A stretch of DNA of 64,000 nucleotides from SCUN01 sp964343975 (GTDB lineage Bacteria; Acidobacteriota; Vicinamibacteria; Vicinamibacterales; SCN-69-37), in contig CAYFLU010000001.1 in assembly GCA_964343975.1 (NCBI GenBank), forward strand, positions 1-64,000, read 5' to 3'. This document shows positions 61,250 through 64,000 of the stretch, piece after piece (the stretch's first letter is position 1; each line of letters starts with the position of its first letter). The position numbers were made by a program, and so were the translations under genes. Below the pieces are notes generated by a model. The model made no database searches and was not told where the DNA came from. It was given only the letters and a program-made list of their open reading frames with translations.

Positions 61250-61830
61250 AGCGACGCACCTGGCTGCAACAGATCGGCGCCACCCTCGCACTGCTGCCAT
61301 TCGCCCGCCTCCGCGCGTGGCAGCGGCCTGCGCTGTTCTCGGCCAACGACATCGCGGCGCTCAACGGCATCGCAGAGGTCGTCCTGCCGACCGCCCTCAC
61401 CGCGCAGGATCGTGCGGATGTCGTGCAGAAGTTCATCGACTGGCACACGAACTACAAAGCCGGCGCCGACATGGGTCATACCTACGGCGGCTCCGTGCTC
61501 CGTCCGGCGTCGGGGCCCGCGGTCGCCACGCGCTACGCGCCGCAGTTCATCGCGCTCGATCAGGCCGCCCGCGCCAAAGGCGCGTCCGCGTTCGCGTCGG
61601 CGCCTCTGGCGACGCGACGCAGCGTCGTCGAGGCCGCGCTGACCACGCCGCAGCCCGTGAATCGCCTGCCGGCGCGCCCAACCGGCGCCAATCTCATCGC
61701 GGACGTCGCCGGCCTGTACTTCAACAGCGGCGCGGCGTTCGACCTCGCCTACAACACCTTCATCGGGCGCGATCTGTGCCGTGGTCTTGCCGGCTCCGAT
61801 CAACCGCCGATGCCGCTGGGACGAGGCTGA
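61246..61830 (+). CDS. Gluconate 2-dehydrogenase subunit 3-like protein
   Basis: 194 residues. A signal-like N-terminus (RRTWLQQIGATLALLPFARL) is followed by FSANDIAALNGIAEVVLPTA, the usual start of this family, and by a short Ala-rich helical region. The family provides a Tat-exported small subunit that carries the FAD-containing large subunit across the membrane; here the signal is weak but begins with RR. It is followed five bases on by the GMC large subunit, supporting the assignment. Confidence 0.75.
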   Translation: MKRRTWLQQIGATLALLPFARLRAWQRPALFSANDIAALNGIAEVVLPTALTAQDRADVVQKFIDWHTNYKAGADMGHTYGGSVLRPASGPAVATRYAPQFIALDQAARAKGASAFASAPLATRRSVVEAALTTPQPVNRLPARPTGANLIADVAGLYFNSGAAFDLAYNTFIGRDLCRGLAGSDQPPMPLGRG

Positions 61831-61834
61831 TCAC

Positions 61835-63430
61835 ATGCAGCGCCCACGGATCGTCGAGGCGGATTACGTCATCATCGGCGGCGGCATCACCGCGGCGATG
61901 GTGGCCGAGAAGCTCAGCGGCCTCAAGCCGAACGCGTCGATTGTCGTCGTCGAAGCCGGGTCGCCGCTCTTCGATTTCGAGAATCGTTCCCAGTACCGGA
62001 AGCGCAATCTCGACTACGGCGAGAACATCTGGCCCGGCGATTTCGTGGCCGATCAAGCGCCCGACGGCATGATCTCGCGGACGATGGCCGTCGGCGGCTC
62101 TGCCCTGCATTGGGGTGGCGTCTGCAACCGCTTCTCGGAAGAGGATCTGCGACTGAAGTCGATGTACGGCCTCGCTGTCGATTGGCCGATCGACTGGGCG
62201 ACGCTCGAGAGGTTCTATTGCGAGGCCGAGCGCCGCATCGGCGTGTCGGGTGAACCGAGCCCATTGCCGGAAGACAAGCGGAGCGAGCCGTACCCGATGC
62301 CCGCCATGACGCCGAGCTTCAACTTGAAACAGCTGAAGGCATGGGCGGAAAAGAGCGGGCTGCCCTTCTGGACCACGCCACAGGCGAAGAACACGAAAGA
62401 CGGCTACAACGGCCGCAACGCCTGCCAGCGCTGCAACACCTGTGAAATCTGTCCCACCGGCGCCCGCTATTCACCGGACTGGACGTTCAAGCAATTGCTC
62501 GCGGACAAGAAGCGCCACGTGCAGTTGCACTCGCGCACGCTCGTGCGGAAGTTGGTGATGGACGACGCGACGTCGAAGATCGTCGCGGCGGAGGCCGTCA
62601 GTGAAGCCGGCGACGGACAGGTGACCGAGTACCGCGCGAAGACATTCGTCATCGCCAGTGGCTATGTGTGGAGCGCGCACCTGTTGCTGCTCTCGGCCAA
62701 TGCGAAGTTTCCGAATGGACTCGCGAACCGCACCGACCAGGTCGGCCGCTACATCAATGGACATCTGGCCTGGCAGACGCAGATCGATCTCGACCTGAAG
62801 ATCTATCCGGGCATGAACGAGCAGCACAGTCTGATCACGCGGAAGTTCTTCCGGTGTGCGCCCACGGTGCCCTACGTCCGACACGACCTCCGCATCTGGG
62901 AAAGCGCGAGCGGCCGCGAGCCCCGGTTGCGCGACGCCGCCGGAAAACTGCTGCTCGGGGACGAGCTCCTGAAGGACTGGCGCACCCGAACGACGCGCGG
63001 CTCCGCTCGGGTGCGTGGGTATTACACGGTCGAGCCTGACAAGGACAGCCGCATCACGCTCGACGCGGCCAAGAAGAATCGCTGGGGTGATCCCATGCCC
63101 GTTGTCCGCCACAAGATCGATGCGGCCAGTGAGGCACGTGCCGGATCGACGCGCGCGCATTTCGAGCAGGTCTTCGCCCAACTGGCCCGGGCCAACGACG
63201 GAAAGGTGGGTCCGTTGAGTGGACTGAACTATCAGGATCACCCCGCCGGCGGGTGTCGCATGGGCACCGATCCTGCCACGAGCGTGGTGGACTCGTGGGG
63301 CCGTACCCACGATCACCGGAACCTGTTCGTGGTCGGGGCGCCAACGCTGCCGACCGGCGGCTGCACGAACGGCACGCTGACGTTCGTGGCGATGGCGTTG
63401 CGGTCGACCGAAGAGATCGCCCGCGGCTAG
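61835..63430 (+). CDS. GMC-family dehydrogenase large subunit with iron-sulfur-type cysteine motif
   Basis: 531 residues. FAD fold YVIIGGGITAAMVAEKLSGL; TMAVGGSALHWGGVCNRFSE; C-terminal GMC motif DHPAGGCRMGTDPATSVVDS and GAPTLPTGGCTNGTLTFVAM (His and Asn active-site pair). Between them, RNACQRCNTCEICPTGARYS matches the segment that holds the [3Fe-4S] cluster in FAD-glucose and fructose dehydrogenases, but in the form CxxCxxCxxC. It oxidises a sugar or polyol and passes electrons onward; no multihaem subunit is encoded nearby. ATG at 61835. Confidence 0.88.
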   Translation: MQRPRIVEADYVIIGGGITAAMVAEKLSGLKPNASIVVVEAGSPLFDFENRSQYRKRNLDYGENIWPGDFVADQAPDGMISRTMAVGGSALHWGGVCNRFSEEDLRLKSMYGLAVDWPIDWATLERFYCEAERRIGVSGEPSPLPEDKRSEPYPMPAMTPSFNLKQLKAWAEKSGLPFWTTPQAKNTKDGYNGRNACQRCNTCEICPTGARYSPDWTFKQLLADKKRHVQLHSRTLVRKLVMDDATSKIVAAEAVSEAGDGQVTEYRAKTFVIASGYVWSAHLLLLSANAKFPNGLANRTDQVGRYINGHLAWQTQIDLDLKIYPGMNEQHSLITRKFFRCAPTVPYVRHDLRIWESASGREPRLRDAAGKLLLGDELLKDWRTRTTRGSARVRGYYTVEPDKDSRITLDAAKKNRWGDPMPVVRHKIDAASEARAGSTRAHFEQVFAQLARANDGKVGPLSGLNYQDHPAGGCRMGTDPATSVVDSWGRTHDHRNLFVVGAPTLPTGGCTNGTLTFVAMALRSTEEIARG

Positions 63431-64000
63431 TTGCTGAGCTTCACTTCGAGGCCGCCCTTGTCGCGGCGGCGGAACGCGAGGCCGATCTTCGCGCGTCCGG
63501 TCACTTCATGCACGATCGCCAAGCCGAGACCGACTTCGTCGGCGCGGCGATTGCGCCGTTCGTCGCCGCGGAACCGGCGGATGCCATTGAAGTACTTCAG
63601 CGTCGCGTCATTCACGCCTGCGCCTTCGTCCGCCACCAGCAGCACGAACTTTCCGGCCGACGGCGTGTCGAGATCCACCGTCACCGAGGCGCCGGGTTTG
63701 CTGTAGCGAATCGCGTTGTCGATCAGGTTCTCGAGCACGAGCGCGAACAGGCCGGGGTCGCCGACGACGTTCACCGTGCGATCGGGGACGGTGGCCGACA
63801 GGCTGATGCCGCACGCGGTCGCAAACGCCACTTCACGTGAGACGACGCGAGTCACGAGGTCGGTGAAGTCGACCGGCACTTCCTGGAACGCGGCCTCGCG
63901 ATCGCGCAGGCGCAGCGACGCCACGAAATTGGCGCCGCGGTGTTCGAGCGTGTGCGCATCGCGGAGCGCCGCCGACATCTGATCGCGCACCGCCGGCGTC
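63427..64000 (-). CDS. Sensor histidine kinase, C-terminal part (cut by window edge)
   Basis: At least 190 residues; the frame continues beyond the right edge. A helical HisKA-end segment (ALRDAHTLEHRGANFVASLR) leads into the ATPase domain: N-box LVLENLIDNAIRYSKPG, G1 VADEGAGVNDATL and G2 GLGLAIVHEVTGR. The phospho-acceptor histidine and sensor domain are outside the window. It overlaps the GMC stop tail-to-tail by four bases. Confidence 0.85.
   Translation of the reverse strand, partial: TPAVRDQMSAALRDAHTLEHRGANFVASLRLRDREAAFQEVPVDFTDLVTRVVSREVAFATACGISLSATVPDRTVNVVGDPGLFALVLENLIDNAIRYSKPGASVTVDLDTPSAGKFVLLVADEGAGVNDATLKYFNGIRRFRGDERRNRRADEVGLGLAIVHEVTGRAKIGLAFRRRDKGGLEVKLSN

Overview
The window is GC-rich, tightly packed chromosomal DNA from what is most likely an uncultured soil member of the Acidobacteriota, probably class Vicinamibacteria. 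This is inferred from gene content: planctomycete-type cytochrome c (DUF1549/DUF1553 and DUF1592-family) genes paired with DUF1501/DUF1552 genes, carboxypeptidase-regulatory-like surface proteins, a TonB receptor, two-component-regulator propellers, PQQ sugar and GMC dehydrogenases, and many YdeI/DUF1801-type small proteins. No rRNA, CRISPR array or insertion sequence is visible. One tRNA is present (Gln, anticodon CTG).

Layout. 1-5.4 kb: divergent GH35 glycosidase (cut by the edge) and M20 peptidase with a DUF5655-like partner; then a two-gene operon of a STAND-type ATPase and a DisA_N/diadenylate-cyclase-family protein with a large inverted repeat at its start; then fragments of an ABC permease and a sensor kinase. 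5.4-9.4 kb: an intergenic repeat cluster, an EF-P family gene of EfpL/YeiP loop type, and small genes including a metallophosphoesterase. 9.5-13.9 kb: DUF1501 plus PSD1 cytochrome operon. 13.9-17.7 kb: YdeI-type proteins, small membrane proteins, a HI1419/HI1420-type toxin-antitoxin pair and an esterase. 17.95-21.4 kb: L-serine dehydratase followed by a patchwork of truncated genes. 21.4-28.6 kb: DUF1028 protein, TPR-thioredoxin protein, ECF sigma factor with two small membrane proteins, SDR, TrmL and more YdeI/DUF1801 proteins. 28.7-32.2 kb: a co-directional cluster starting with a Phd/VapC module and running through a methyltransferase, an Fsr-type transporter, a P-loop NTPase and an EVE protein. 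32.3-41.8 kb: two carboxypeptidase-regulatory-like proteins, chromate transporter, methyltransferase, membrane protein, a tandem PARP-type zinc-finger protein, RF3 and a GH43 enzyme. 41.8-52 kb: DUF1592 cytochrome, DUF1552 protein, ankyrin protein, PQQ dehydrogenase and TonB receptor. 52-64 kb: ArsR/AHSA1 pair, tRNA-Gln, a frameshifted propeller sensor, then a long forward run (dsbD, TlpA-like, ABC transporter pair, GMC dehydrogenase with its small subunit), ending in a sensor kinase cut by the edge.

Cross-cutting points. Many operon-leading genes carry a TANNNT-like -10 box ending 5-7 bases before the start codon, which suggests common leaderless transcription. Several genes are cut abruptly or frameshifted (about 4.43, 4.61, 17.6, 19.55, 20.53 and 54.4 kb), reflecting genome decay, rearrangement or assembly/sequencing error. 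The most interesting candidate system is the ATPase plus nucleotide-cyclase-family operon at 2032-4331. All function calls rest on motif recognition by eye; no database search was run.
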